64,000 bases of DNA from Glycomyces algeriensis (GTDB taxonomy: Bacteria > Actinomycetota > Actinomycetes > Mycobacteriales > Micromonosporaceae). The DNA lies in NCBI RefSeq assembly GCF_027622855.1, contig NZ_JAPZVR010000003.1, forward strand, positions 165,092 to 229,091. The letters run 5' to 3'. Shown here piece after piece: positions 50,173 to 58,794 of this stretch. How positions within the stretch are numbered: the stretch's first letter is position 1; each line of letters opens with the position of its first letter. The position numbers were made by a program, and so were the translations under genes. A model generated the notes under the pieces. It had not been told where the DNA came from. It searched no databases and worked only from the letters and a program-made list of their open reading frames with translations.

Positions 50173-51197
50173 AGGCCCTCCTCGGCCAGCGGCGCGACGA
50201 GCGCGCCGATCGCATCGAATCCCTCGCCGACGGTCTGCCCCTTGGTGAACCGGTAGTGGACGCCTTCGAGGATGACGGCGAGCTTGTAGCAGGCGAAGGC
50301 CCGGTACCAGCGCAGGTCCGGGACGGGCGTCCCGGCGCGGGCGGCGTACGCGTCCGCGACTTCGTCGAACGTGGGGTAGCCGGCGCCGGCGACGATCGGG
50401 CCGGCGGCCCGCTCCCCGCCGGGCAGCTCCCTGATGTGCCAGTACATGCCGAGCATTCCGAGGTCCACGAGCGGATCGCCCAGTGTGGCCATCTCCCAGT
50501 CGAGGACCGCCGCGACGCGCGGCGCGTCCGGCGCCCCGGCCACGAGCATGTTGTCGAGCCGGTAGTCGCCGTGCACGATCCCCGACCGGCCCGAGTCCGG
50601 CACGGCGGCCGCGAGGCGCTCGCCGAGCGAGTCCAGCGCCGGCACCTCGCGGGAGCGGGACGCGTCGAGCTGCCGCCGCCAGGTGCGCATCTGCCGGCCG
50701 AGGTACCCGTCCGGCCGGCCGAAGCCGCCGAGCCCGAGCGGCTCGGGCTCGGCGGCGTGCAGGTCGGCGAGGATCTCGGCGACCTCGATGCCGAGGCGGT
50801 GCAGCCCTTCGGGAGTCCAGTCCGCGTTGCGCCGCGGATGGTTCAGGACGGCGCCGTCGACGAACTCCATGACGAAGAAGACCGTGCCGGTGACCTCGCC
50901 GGCCCCGGTGTCGTCCACTACGTCCACTGTGGCCGGCACGGGGACCGTGCCGCGCAGCGCCGAGATCACCCGGTGCTCGCGCCGCATGTCGTGCGCGGTC
51001 GGCAGCGCGTGGCCCAGCGGGGGCCGGCGCACCACCAGCGGCGTCTTCGCGCCCTCGACCCGGTACGTCAGGTTCGAGCGGCCGCCGTCGATGAGCGCGG
51101 CCCGCAGCGGGCCCTCCCCGGCCAGCCCGGGGTGCTCCCGGGCCAGCCAGCGGGCCAGCCCCGCGGTGTCGAGCCCCGGCACGTCCACGTCGGTCAT
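50148..51197 (-). CDS. APH-fold phosphotransferase, LvaA/ACAD10-kinase-like
   Basis: The 349-residue kinase has LIDGGRSNLTYRVEG as a glycine-rich loop and the catalytic VHGDYRLDNM with Asp211. The Mg-binding Asp233 is in VLDWEMATLGDP. This subgroup is fused to the acyl-CoA dehydrogenase in human ACAD10/11 and separate in LvaA, where it phosphorylates 4-hydroxyacyl-CoA. Here it overlaps the dehydrogenase gene by 25 bp. An aminoglycoside-resistance role is unlikely given the context. Confidence 0.87.
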   Translation of the reverse strand: MTDVDVPGLDTAGLARWLAREHPGLAGEGPLRAALIDGGRSNLTYRVEGAKTPLVVRRPPLGHALPTAHDMRREHRVISALRGTVPVPATVDVVDDTGAGEVTGTVFFVMEFVDGAVLNHPRRNADWTPEGLHRLGIEVAEILADLHAAEPEPLGLGGFGRPDGYLGRQMRTWRRQLDASRSREVPALDSLGERLAAAVPDSGRSGIVHGDYRLDNMLVAGAPDAPRVAAVLDWEMATLGDPLVDLGMLGMYWHIRELPGGERAAGPIVAGAGYPTFDEVADAYAARAGTPVPDLRWYRAFACYKLAVILEGVHYRFTKGQTVGEGFDAIGALVAPLAEEGLWISDRTR

Positions 51198-51222
51198 CGG
51201 TCTCCTTCGCCTCGTAATCGGG

Positions 51223-52488
51223 CTAACTGCCCGGGATGCCCTCGTTCGCCAGCGGAACGGGGTTCGGTTCGACCGCGGACACGCTGCCCGCGCCGACCTC
51301 GTACGTGGTGCCCACGTAGTCCTGGACGCCCTCGTTCACCACGGTGATCCCCACGGACCGGTAGGCCGCGTGGTCGCCCTCCGCGAAGGAGAGCGGCACG
51401 ATCCCGTTGCCGACCAGGTCGCCGGATTCGATCGCCGCCACCAGGGACTCGCGGGTCGGGTCGTCCCCGGCCGCGGCCAGCGCCTCGGCGAACAGGTAGC
51501 CGACGCTCATGCCGAACACCGTGTTCCCGGTGAACGGCGCGCCGTCGTTGTACTCGGCGTTGATCTCCTCGAACAGCGCCACCCACTCGCCGTCAGGGCT
51601 GAACGGCAGGTAGTTGACGCTCACCATGCCCTGCAGGAGCTGGGGGGCGAGGTCCGCGCCGAGGTAGCCCGCGAGGGTCGGGTAGTCGGCGCCCGAGGAC
51701 GAGACGTACCACTTCGGGAACCACTCCATCTGCGCGGCGGTGCCCACGGCCATCGCCGTGAAGCCGTTGATGGTGCCGAGGACGTTCACCTCGCAGCCGG
51801 CGGCCATCATCGCGCCCATCTGCGCGGTCAGGTCCTCGGCCGAGGTCGAGTAGACCTGGACGTCGGTGACCGCGTTGGAGCCCAGGACGGTCTCGACGCC
51901 CTCGATGATGCCGTCGCCGTAGTCGTCGTCCTGGCCGAGCACGCAGATCTTCGCGTCGGGCTGCTGATCGACGGCGTACTGCGCGAGGGCCGCGCCCTCG
52001 GTCACGTAGTCGGCGTTGAACGCGAAGGTGTTCTCGTAGACGTCCGGCTGGTTCCAGGTGAGCGATCCGGAGGAGACGAACAGGTCGGGGACGCTCTGCT
52101 GGTCGAGATAGTCCAGGACCGCCGAGTGGGTCGGCGTGCCGAGCCCGTTGACGATCGCGAAGACCTTCTCCTCGGTCACCAGTTCGCGCACCGCGGACTG
52201 GGTCGCGGACGGGTCGTAGCCGTCGTCCTTGACGAGGTACTCGATCTCGCGGCCGTTGATGCCGCCGTTGGCGTTCACGTACTCGAAGTAGGCGGCCGTG
52301 GCGGCCGAGATGGTCGCGTAGCCGGCCGCGGCCGGGCCCGTCAGCGGTTGGTGGGTGCCGATCGTGACCGTGTCGTCGGTGACGCCCGGTACGGATTCGT
52401 CGCTGTCGGGCGTGCTGCACGCGGCGAGGCCGAGTGCCGCCGCTGCGGCCAGTGCGGCCGCGCTCTTGAAGGGTTTCTGGGTTCGCAT
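51223..52488 (-). CDS. branched-chain-type (HAAT) ABC substrate-binding lipoprotein
   Basis: The 421-residue protein has a lipobox LAAC (Cys24) and a Leu/Ile/Val-binding fold. It reads VTIGTHQPLTGPAAAGYATI, NANGGINGREIEYLVKDDGY and WNQPDVYENTFAFN. Family members bind amino acids, amides, urea, aromatic acids or short carboxylates. Here it sits in a beta-oxidation regulon, so a carboxylic acid is the likely ligand. The ATG at 52488 has an AGAGGTG site. The kinase gene follows 25 nt downstream. Confidence 0.88.
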   Translation of the reverse strand: MRTQKPFKSAAALAAAAALGLAACSTPDSDESVPGVTDDTVTIGTHQPLTGPAAAGYATISAATAAYFEYVNANGGINGREIEYLVKDDGYDPSATQSAVRELVTEEKVFAIVNGLGTPTHSAVLDYLDQQSVPDLFVSSGSLTWNQPDVYENTFAFNADYVTEGAALAQYAVDQQPDAKICVLGQDDDYGDGIIEGVETVLGSNAVTDVQVYSTSAEDLTAQMGAMMAAGCEVNVLGTINGFTAMAVGTAAQMEWFPKWYVSSSGADYPTLAGYLGADLAPQLLQGMVSVNYLPFSPDGEWVALFEEINAEYNDGAPFTGNTVFGMSVGYLFAEALAAAGDDPTRESLVAAIESGDLVGNGIVPLSFAEGDHAAYRSVGITVVNEGVQDYVGTTYEVGAGSVSAVEPNPVPLANEGIPGS

Positions 52489-52493
52489 GACGA

Positions 52494-53507
52494 TCACCTC
52501 TCTGTGGTCGTGGAAGGGGTTGCGAAGCGGAGGGGCCGGGCGGCGCGGAGCCGGTCGAGCAGGCGGGCGGCGCCGCCCGGCCAGGCGGTGGTCAAGGCGA
52601 TGAGACCCGCGCCGAAGAGGAGCAGGGCGAGGTTGCCGTCCAGGCGCCGGCCGAGGTCGTCGGGGGCGAGGGCCGCGAGTTCGTCGATGAGCCAGGGAAG
52701 GACGGTCACGAGGACGGATCCGATGGCCGCGCCTCCGATGCTGCCGAGGCCGCCGATGACGGCGGCGACGACGAGCAGGAGCGAGAACGCCAGGCCGTAG
52801 CCGCCGGGCGTGACCTGCTGCGTGGCGATCGCCAGGACCGCGCCGCCGAGCCCGGCGGGGACGGCGCTGGCGACGAACGCGCCGGTCTTCACCGCGCCCG
52901 GGTCCACTGCGGACAGGCGGGAGGCGGTCTCGTCGTCGAGGACCGCCCGCATTCGCAGTCCGGCGCTCCCCGAGCGCAGGACCACCAGGGGCGTCACGGC
53001 GATCGCGGCGACGACGATGGCGAGCCAGGCGTGCCACTGCTCGACCGCGATGAGGGCCGCGAGTGCTTCGGGCACAGGGAAGAACGGGGCGGGGGCGCCT
53101 TGGTCGCCGCCGAGCGGCAGCGTGTTCGCGGCCGCGGGGAGGGCGATGACGAGTGCGAGCGTGAGCCCGGCGAGGTAGGGGCCGCGCAGCCGGGCCGCGG
53201 CCGCGCCGAGGAGCAGCCCGAGGAGTCCCGAGACGACGGCTGCGGCGGCGAGGCCTGCGAGCAGGGCCAGCGGCCACGGGCCGTCGACGGCCGAGGCTGC
53301 GAAGGCGAAGCCGTAGCCGCCCGCGGCCATGAGCACGGCGTGGCCGAGCGAGAGCTGCCCGGTGAGTCCGACCAGGACGGTGAGTCCGGCGACGGCGGCG
53401 AAGCACGCCGCCGCGAGCGCGAGCTGGTAGTTGCGGAACGGGTCGAGGGCGAACGTCCCGCCGATGGCGAGGAGCGTGATGAGCAAGGCGCGCAGGAGGG
53501 TCTTCAT
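52494..53507 (-). CDS. HAAT ABC transporter permease 2 (LivM-type)
   Basis: The 337-residue permease has about nine to ten helices. It has LTVLVGLTGQLSLGHAVLMA near residue 45 and the cytoplasmic loop SAGLRMRAVLDDETASRLSA near residue 195. It overlaps the LivH-type gene by 4 bp (ATGA). It forms one half of the channel for the putative carboxylate importer. Confidence 0.87.
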   Translation of the reverse strand: MKTLLRALLITLLAIGGTFALDPFRNYQLALAAACFAAVAGLTVLVGLTGQLSLGHAVLMAAGGYGFAFAASAVDGPWPLALLAGLAAAAVVSGLLGLLLGAAAARLRGPYLAGLTLALVIALPAAANTLPLGGDQGAPAPFFPVPEALAALIAVEQWHAWLAIVVAAIAVTPLVVLRSGSAGLRMRAVLDDETASRLSAVDPGAVKTGAFVASAVPAGLGGAVLAIATQQVTPGGYGLAFSLLLVVAAVIGGLGSIGGAAIGSVLVTVLPWLIDELAALAPDDLGRRLDGNLALLLFGAGLIALTTAWPGGAARLLDRLRAARPLRFATPSTTTER

Positions 53508-54382
53508 GCGGTCCTGGCCTCCTTCGGGGCGAACAGGCCGCCGGGTCGGACGAGCAGGACGAGGGTCATGAGCGCGAGTACCGCGAGCGGCGCGGCCGAG
53601 GCCGAGGCGTACCCGGTGACGAGGCTGACGAGCAGGCCGACGCCGATCCCGGCGACGAGCGCCCCGGCGGGCGAGTCGAGGCCGCCGATGACCGCGACGG
53701 CGAAGGCGTTCACGAAGAGGAGGTCGACGGCGTGCGGGTTGAGCCCGAGTTCGGTGGGCACCAGCAGGAGCGCGGCGAGTGAGGCGGCGGCGCACGAGAG
53801 CGCCCAGCCGAGGGTGATCATGCGCGGCACCCGGACCCCGAGGAGCCGGGCGGTCTCGGGGGCGAACGCGGCGGCCCGCAGCCGGAGGCCGAGGGAGGAG
53901 CGGTTGAACAGGAGCGCGAGGGCGGCCATGACCGCGGCGGCGGCCCCGAGGGTGAACAGGTCGTAAGGCGAGAGCACGGGGATGCCGCCGATGATGAAGG
54001 GCCGCTGCGAGAACGGCGGCTGCATCGGGCGGTGCTCGGGGCCGAACGCGATCGCGAGCCCGGCCTGAAGGACCATGACGAGCCCGATCGCGACGATGAT
54101 GCCCGGCAGGGGCGCGTGCGCGGGGAGGCGGCGCATGAGGCCGCGTTCCACGATCGCGCCGAGGAGGGCGCCCGCGGCGAGTCCGGTGAGCAGGCCGGCC
54201 CAGTAGGAGCCGGTCGCGGCGGTGACGGCGAAGGCCGCGTAGACGGCCGCGACGGCCATGGCGGCCTGCGCGAAGTTCACGACCCGCGCGGTGCGCCACA
54301 CGATGACCAGCGACAGCGCGAAGAGCGCGAGCACGGCCCCGCGGGCGAGCCCGGCGGAGAGGAGGAAGACGAACCGGTCCAT
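53504..54382 (-). CDS. HAAT ABC transporter permease 1 (LivH-type)
   Basis: The 292-residue permease starts MDRFVFLLSAGLARGAVLAL. It has the helices and loop SSLGLRLRAAAFAPETARLL near residue 165, and GGLDSPAGALVAGIGVGLL. Its ATG at 54382 overlaps the stop of the repetitive frame inserted between it and livF (TGATG). Without the insert the same TGATG would couple it to livF. Confidence 0.87.
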   Translation of the reverse strand: MDRFVFLLSAGLARGAVLALFALSLVIVWRTARVVNFAQAAMAVAAVYAAFAVTAATGSYWAGLLTGLAAGALLGAIVERGLMRRLPAHAPLPGIIVAIGLVMVLQAGLAIAFGPEHRPMQPPFSQRPFIIGGIPVLSPYDLFTLGAAAAVMAALALLFNRSSLGLRLRAAAFAPETARLLGVRVPRMITLGWALSCAAASLAALLLVPTELGLNPHAVDLLFVNAFAVAVIGGLDSPAGALVAGIGVGLLVSLVTGYASASAAPLAVLALMTLVLLVRPGGLFAPKEARTA

Positions 54383-54915
54383 CAGTACGACCCCGATCCG
54401 CTTGCGGCTCGGCCTGCACGCATCGGCGTCGGACCCTGGTCGGGGCGGCCGGGTGCGGAGAGGACCGCCGCTCCGAGCCGGCACGACACGTCCGCGGATC
54501 GGTCGTGCGGTGAAGCCCCGGCGCAAGAGATGGACGGGCGCGGCGGCGACGCGGGGCCGCGGCCCAGCGAGGCGTGCGAGAGGAAGCGCGCCACCGCTTC
54601 GAGCTCCGGCGACACGGACGCGCCGCGCGACAGGTCCGCGAATCGGCCATCCGGCGACACCGCGGCGCAGGCGGAGGAGAGGCGCGGCGGAGAGGCGTGC
54701 GACAGGAAGCGCACCACCGCTCCGATCCGCAGCGTCGCGGACGCGCCGCACCAGCACGACACGTTCGCGGATCGGCTATGCGGGACCGCGCCGGAGCTCA
54801 GGAGGGCGTGCGACGGGAAGTCCGCCGTCGCACGAGGCGCCGTTGCGGTGCCGGAGGCCCGCCGGCGTCGTGCCCCGGTTCGGCGGGGAGCGGGCAAGGC
54901 GAGGAGTCGGTCCAT
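54382..54915 (-). repeat. 533-bp repetitive insert between livF and livH, bounded by an 11-bp direct repeat
   Basis: The leftward strand reads CTGATGGACCG at both junctions (near 54915 and near 54382), each time as stop plus ATG (TGATG). Inside are imperfect tandem units of roughly 110-125 bp. The motif GGCGTGCGA recurs at 54571, 54694 and 54805, and a CACGACACGT(T/C)CGCGGATCGG block recurs near 54480-54500 and 54755-54775. A 177-residue frame with no known domain spans it exactly (RFLSHAS twice). It could be a mobile non-coding repeat with a target duplication or a fast-evolving coupled peptide. I favour the first. Confidence 0.65.
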
Positions 54916-55631
54916 CAGAACCCCAGGTAGGCGTGGCGGAGGGCGGGGTCGGCGGCGAGCTCGGCCGCCGGGCGGTCGGCGACGACCGTGCCGAGGGAGA
55001 GCACGACGCCGCGTTGGGCCACCGACAATGCGCCGGTGACGTTCTGCTCGGCGAGGAGCACCGTGAGGCCGGTGCGCGCCGCGGTCTCGCGGAGCACCCC
55101 GAGGAGCTGCGCGGTCGCCTTGGGCGCCAGGCCGAGCGAGGGCTCGTCCAGCAGCAGCACCTCGGGCCGGGCGAGGAGTGCGCGGGCGAGGGCCAGCATC
55201 TGCCGCTCCCCGCCCGAGAGGGTGTGCCCGGCCGCGCGGCGGCGCCGGTCCAGCGGCGGGAACAGGGCGTACATCTCCTCGACGGCGGCCTTGCGGGCCT
55301 TCGGCTTGTGGCGCCAGAGGCCGCCGAGGTGGAGGTTCTCGTCCACCGTGAGCTCGACGACGACGCTGCGCCCTTCGGGGACGAGCGCGAGCCCCGACCG
55401 GACCCGGTCCTCAGTCGACAGTGCGGTGAGCTCGCGGCCGCCGAGCCTGATCCGTCCGGTGCGGACGGGTTCGAGTCCGGCGAGCGCCCGCAGCAGCGTG
55501 GTCTTGCCGGCGCCGTTCGCTCCGAGGAGGGCGACGACCGCGCCTTCGGCGATGCCGAGGTCGAGGCCGTCGATGACGGGCGCGCCGTCGCCGTACCCGA
55601 CCGTGAGGCCTTCGCAGGCGAGCGCGCTCAT
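54915..55631 (-). CDS. HAAT ABC transporter ATP-binding protein 2 (LivF-type)
   Basis: The 238-residue ATPase has Walker A GANGAGKTT, SGLALVPEGRSVVVELTVDE, signature TLSGGERQMLALAR, Walker B VLLLDEPSLGLAP and switch LLAEQNV. The PEGR segment is typical of LivF. It overlaps LivG by 4 bp. Its stop overlaps the start of the repetitive frame in TGATG. Confidence 0.9.
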   Translation of the reverse strand: MSALACEGLTVGYGDGAPVIDGLDLGIAEGAVVALLGANGAGKTTLLRALAGLEPVRTGRIRLGGRELTALSTEDRVRSGLALVPEGRSVVVELTVDENLHLGGLWRHKPKARKAAVEEMYALFPPLDRRRRAAGHTLSGGERQMLALARALLARPEVLLLDEPSLGLAPKATAQLLGVLRETAARTGLTVLLAEQNVTGALSVAQRGVVLSLGTVVADRPAAELAADPALRHAYLGF

Positions 55632-56356
55632 GCGGCGGCCTCCAGTCCGAGGTAGGCGGCCTCGACCGCCGGGTCGCCCTGCACCGCTTCGGGAGTGCCG
55701 GAGGCGATGACCTGACCGAAGTCGAGCACGACGATCCGGTCGGCGACCCGCATGACGAAGTCGACGTGGTGCTCGACGAGGAGCACGGCGCGGCCGGAGC
55801 CGGCCACGCGGCCGACGGTCTCGGCGAGGGCGTCGATGTCGGCGGTGCCCAGGCCGCCCGCGGGCTCGTCGAGGAGGAGCAGCTTCGGGTCGGCGGCGAG
55901 GGCTCGGGCGAGCGCGACGCGCTTGCGCTCGGGGTACGGGAGGGTCCCGGCGGGCCGGGCGGCGAGGTCCGCGAGCCCGAGCTCCGCGAGGGTGCTGTGC
56001 GCCTTGGCGACCGCGTCGGGGACGCGCAAGGCCGTGAGCGGGACGAGCACGTTTTCGAGGACGGTCATGCGCTCGAACAGGCCGAGGCCCTGGAGGGTCC
56101 GGGCGACGCCGGCCTTGAGGAGGCCGGTGGGCCTGGAAGGGGCGGGCCGCCCGCCGATGCGCACGGTCCCCTTGCGGGGCTTGACGAGTCCGCAGACGGC
56201 GTTGAAGACCGTCGTCTTGCCGGCGCCGTTGGGGCCGATGAGCGCGACGGTCTCGCCGTCGCGCACCTCGAAGGAGACGCCGTCGAGGGCGGTGAGGCCG
56301 CCGAAGGCGACCTCGAGGCCGCTCACTGAGAGCCGGGGAGGGGGAGGGGTGTTCAT
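55628..56356 (-). CDS. HAAT ABC transporter ATP-binding protein 1 (LivG-type)
   Basis: The 242-residue ATPase has Walker A GPNGAGKTT, Walker B LLLLDEPAGGLG and switch VEHHVDFVMRVAD. The signature region is TLPYPERKRVALARAL, which lacks the LSGGQ form, as in many LivG proteins but with PER in place of GQQ. It is the first gene of the long leftward unit, 49 nt from operator C. Confidence 0.88.
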   Translation of the reverse strand: MNTPPPPRLSVSGLEVAFGGLTALDGVSFEVRDGETVALIGPNGAGKTTVFNAVCGLVKPRKGTVRIGGRPAPSRPTGLLKAGVARTLQGLGLFERMTVLENVLVPLTALRVPDAVAKAHSTLAELGLADLAARPAGTLPYPERKRVALARALAADPKLLLLDEPAGGLGTADIDALAETVGRVAGSGRAVLLVEHHVDFVMRVADRIVVLDFGQVIASGTPEAVQGDPAVEAAYLGLEAAA

Positions 56357-56404
56357 CGTCGTACTCGCACCTCTTCGTGTCGGAGTGCGTTCACCATACC
56401 GCAG

Positions 56405-56422
56405 ATACCGACCGGACGGTAT
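56405..56422. promoter_or_regulatory. TetR regulon operator, site C
   Basis: ATACCGACCGGACGGTAT lies before livG and governs the importer, kinase, dehydrogenase and ligase unit. On the minus strand a -10-like TATGGT (plus positions 56393-56398) follows by 6 nt, the same geometry as at site B. Confidence 0.8.
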
Positions 56423-56472
56423 GTGCTGTGGACAGTGAATCCATTTCGATATGTTGCGGGTCTTGCGGCCGG

Positions 56473-57228
56473 TCAGGTGTGGGGGATGCCGGTGGTCATA
56501 CCGCCGTCGACCACGATCTCGGCGCCGGTGACGTACGCGGAGGCGTCCCCCGCGAGGAACACGAGGGCCCCCGCGAGATCCGCTGGGGCGCCGGGGCGCC
56601 CGAGCGGGATGAGGAGCCGCGCGGGGTCGATGCGGGTGGTCATCTCGGTCTCGATGAAGCCGGGGTGGATCGAGTTGACGCGGATGCCGTCGCGGCCGAG
56701 CTCGACGGCGAGCGACTTCGTGAGGCCCCGGACGCCGAACTTGGTCGCGGTGTAGCCGTGGAGGCGCTCGCTCCCCCGCAGTCCCTCAACTGAGGACACG
56801 TTGACGATCGAACCGCGCCCGGCGGCCTTCATGGCCGGCACGACCGCGCGGCAGCCGAGGAAGGTCCCGGTGAGGTTCACGGCCAGGACCGTGTTCCACT
56901 TCGCGAGGGTGAAGTGCTCGATCGGGGCCGCGTTCGCCATCCCGGCGTTGTTGACGAGCACGTCGACCGCGCCGAAGCGCTCGAGCGTCTCGGCCACCGC
57001 ACGGTCCCAGGCCTCCTCGTCGGTGACGTCGAGTTCGCAGAAGGAGGCCCGCCCGGCACCGGGCGCGGCGTCCGCGCCGAGTTCCTCCGCGAGCGCTTCC
57101 CCTTGGTCCGCAAGGATGTCGGTGATCACGACGTGCGCGCCCTCGGCGTGGAGCGCGCGCACGTAGGTCGCGCCGATGCCGCGCGCGCCGCCCGTGACGA
57201 TCGCGACGCGCCCCTCGAGCCCGCTCAC
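56473..57228 (-). CDS. SDR-family oxidoreductase
   Basis: The 251-residue short-chain dehydrogenase has TGGARGIG, NNAG, NVSSVEG, and YTATKFG with the catalytic Tyr and Lys. The C-terminal GAEIVVDGGMTTG is typical of FabG-like enzymes. The GTG at 57228 overlaps the MDR stop (GTGA). It is the last gene of the unit from operator D. It may act as a 3-hydroxyacyl-CoA or a 4-oxoacyl-CoA dehydrogenase (an LvaD-like role). Confidence 0.85.
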   Translation of the reverse strand: MSGLEGRVAIVTGGARGIGATYVRALHAEGAHVVITDILADQGEALAEELGADAAPGAGRASFCELDVTDEEAWDRAVAETLERFGAVDVLVNNAGMANAAPIEHFTLAKWNTVLAVNLTGTFLGCRAVVPAMKAAGRGSIVNVSSVEGLRGSERLHGYTATKFGVRGLTKSLAVELGRDGIRVNSIHPGFIETEMTTRIDPARLLIPLGRPGAPADLAGALVFLAGDASAYVTGAEIVVDGGMTTGIPHT

Positions 57229-58205
57229 TCCCCCACCGCCACGACCAGCCGCCCGGTGGTGGTGCCGTCGGCGAGCCGCTGGACCGCCGCGGCCGCGTCC
57301 TCGAAGGGAACGGTCTCGGACACGACCGGGCGCACCGCGCCCTCGTCGGCGAGCCTGGTCAGCGCGGCGTGCGCCCCGGCCACGAGGTCCGGCCGCTTGC
57401 GCTGGTACAGGGCCCAGTGGAGGCCGAGCACGCTGTAGTTCTTGACCAGGGCGTGGTCCGCGCGCACGGGCGGGACCTCGCCCGAGGCGAAACCGACCAC
57501 GACGATGCGGCCCTCGAAGCCGACCACCTTCGTCGAGCCCGCGAACGCCTTGCCGCCCACGGGGTCGAAGACGACGTCGACGCCGCCCTCGGCCTTGACC
57601 GCGCCGATCCAGTCGTCGCCGCGCAGCAGGACCCGCGCGGCTCCGGAGTCCTCGGCGACCGGAATCTTGGCCTTGTCGCCGACGATGCCGACCACGTTCG
57701 CCCCGGCGGCCGCACCGAGCTGGCACGCGGCCGTGCCTACGCCGCCCGCGGCGGCGTGGACGAGCAGCGTCTCTCCACTCTGGAGCCGAGCGCGCTGGTG
57801 GAGCCCGAACCAGGCGGTCTGGTACGCGATGAGGAAGGCCGCAGCGGCCGCGTCGTCGAGCGACTCGGGAGCCGGATGCACCGAGAAGGCGGGGACGACC
57901 GCGTACTCGGCCATCACGCCGATCGCGGTCGCGACCACCCGCTGCCCCACGGTGACCGCATCGACGCCGGGCCCGAGCGCGGCGACCTCGCCGCACAGCT
58001 CGATGCCGGGCGTGAACGGCAGCGGCGGCCGCTCCTGGTACATGCCGCGGGCCAGCAGCACGTCGGGGAAGTTCACGGCCACGGCCCGGTTGCGCACCAG
58101 GACCTCGCCGGGGCCCGGTTCGGGGACCGGCACCTCCTCGACCGACATGACGTCGGCGGGCTCGCCGTGGGCGGCGACCCGCCACGCGATCATGGGTTCA
58201 GCCAT
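57225..58205 (-). CDS. NADPH:quinone oxidoreductase-like MDR enzyme
   Basis: The 326-residue MDR protein without structural zinc has NFPDVLLARGMYQERPPLPF and PGIELCGEVAALG. VHAAAGGVGTAACQLGAAAG is its NADPH-binding motif. Relatives reduce quinones or 2-enoyl compounds. The ATG at 58205 overlaps the end of the TetR gene by 8 bp. The role in the regulon may be reduction of an unsaturated acyl-CoA. Confidence 0.85.
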   Translation of the reverse strand: MAEPMIAWRVAAHGEPADVMSVEEVPVPEPGPGEVLVRNRAVAVNFPDVLLARGMYQERPPLPFTPGIELCGEVAALGPGVDAVTVGQRVVATAIGVMAEYAVVPAFSVHPAPESLDDAAAAAFLIAYQTAWFGLHQRARLQSGETLLVHAAAGGVGTAACQLGAAAGANVVGIVGDKAKIPVAEDSGAARVLLRGDDWIGAVKAEGGVDVVFDPVGGKAFAGSTKVVGFEGRIVVVGFASGEVPPVRADHALVKNYSVLGLHWALYQRKRPDLVAGAHAALTRLADEGAVRPVVSETVPFEDAAAAVQRLADGTTTGRLVVAVGE

Positions 58206-58782
58206 CGGTCCTCCGCAGGCTTCGCAGGAACAGCTCGGTGATCTGGGCGGCCAGTTCGGCCTCGTTCTCGGGGCCCTCGTGGGAGTACCAGTGGGGCAGG
58301 TAGTGGATGTCGGAGAAGAAGTGCGCGATGAGCACCGAGACCGGCACGTCGTCGCGGAACCGCCCCTCCTCCTGGCCGCGCACGATGAGCTCGGCGAACT
58401 TGTCGTGGTACTCGCGCCTGCGGCGCTTCACCTCCGCCTGCCGCTCGGGGGTGAGCATGTGCTGGCTGCGGAAGAACACCGTGCCCTCGGGCAGGAAGTC
58501 GATCGAGGTCACCACCACGTCTTCGCACACCGCCCGCAGGACCGCCTCGGTCTCGCCGCCCTTGGCGGTGATCTCGTCGAGGCGTCGCTTCTGGAGCGAG
58601 AGCATCCGCTCGTAGATCGCGAAGAGCAGGTCGTCCTTCGACGTGAAGTAGTGGTACATCGCGCCCTTGGTGACGCCTGCGGCCTGCACGATCTGCTGGA
58701 CGCTGGTGTTGGCGTACCCCTGCTCGGCGAACAGTTCCAATGCGGCTCTGAGGACCTCGTCGGCCACGTTCTTGGTCTTCAT
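58198..58782 (-). CDS. TetR-family regulator, probable repressor of the 41.9-59.6 kb regulon
   Basis: The roughly 194-residue protein has the TetR helix-turn-helix ELFAEQGYANTSVQQIVQAA then GVTKGAMYHYFTSKDDLL. A helical ligand domain follows (SQHMLTPERQAEVKRRRREY). ATGs occur at 58791 and 58782. The GAAGG site touches the first and is 9 nt from the second, so 58782 is preferred. It is encoded in the unit behind operator D, which suggests autoregulation. Acyl-CoA intermediates are likely inducers, as for FadR, KstR2 or PaaR-type TetR proteins. Confidence 0.85.
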   Translation of the reverse strand: MKTKNVADEVLRAALELFAEQGYANTSVQQIVQAAGVTKGAMYHYFTSKDDLLFAIYERMLSLQKRRLDEITAKGGETEAVLRAVCEDVVVTSIDFLPEGTVFFRSQHMLTPERQAEVKRRRREYHDKFAELIVRGQEEGRFRDDVPVSVLIAHFFSDIHYLPHWYSHEGPENEAELAAQITELFLRSLRRTDG

Positions 58783-58794
58783 GGATCCCATCCT

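Noticed and set aside
50148-51197. Aminoglycoside resistance gene
   Set aside because: The fold is shared, but the coupling to an ACAD10/11-like dehydrogenase and acyl-CoA ligase points to metabolite phosphorylation.
54382-54915. 177-codon frame between livF and livH as a true transporter subunit
   Set aside because: It has no hydrophobic helices or known domain, is built from degenerate repeats, and its exact TGATG ends follow from the direct repeat. It is kept as a repeat and not called as a gene.
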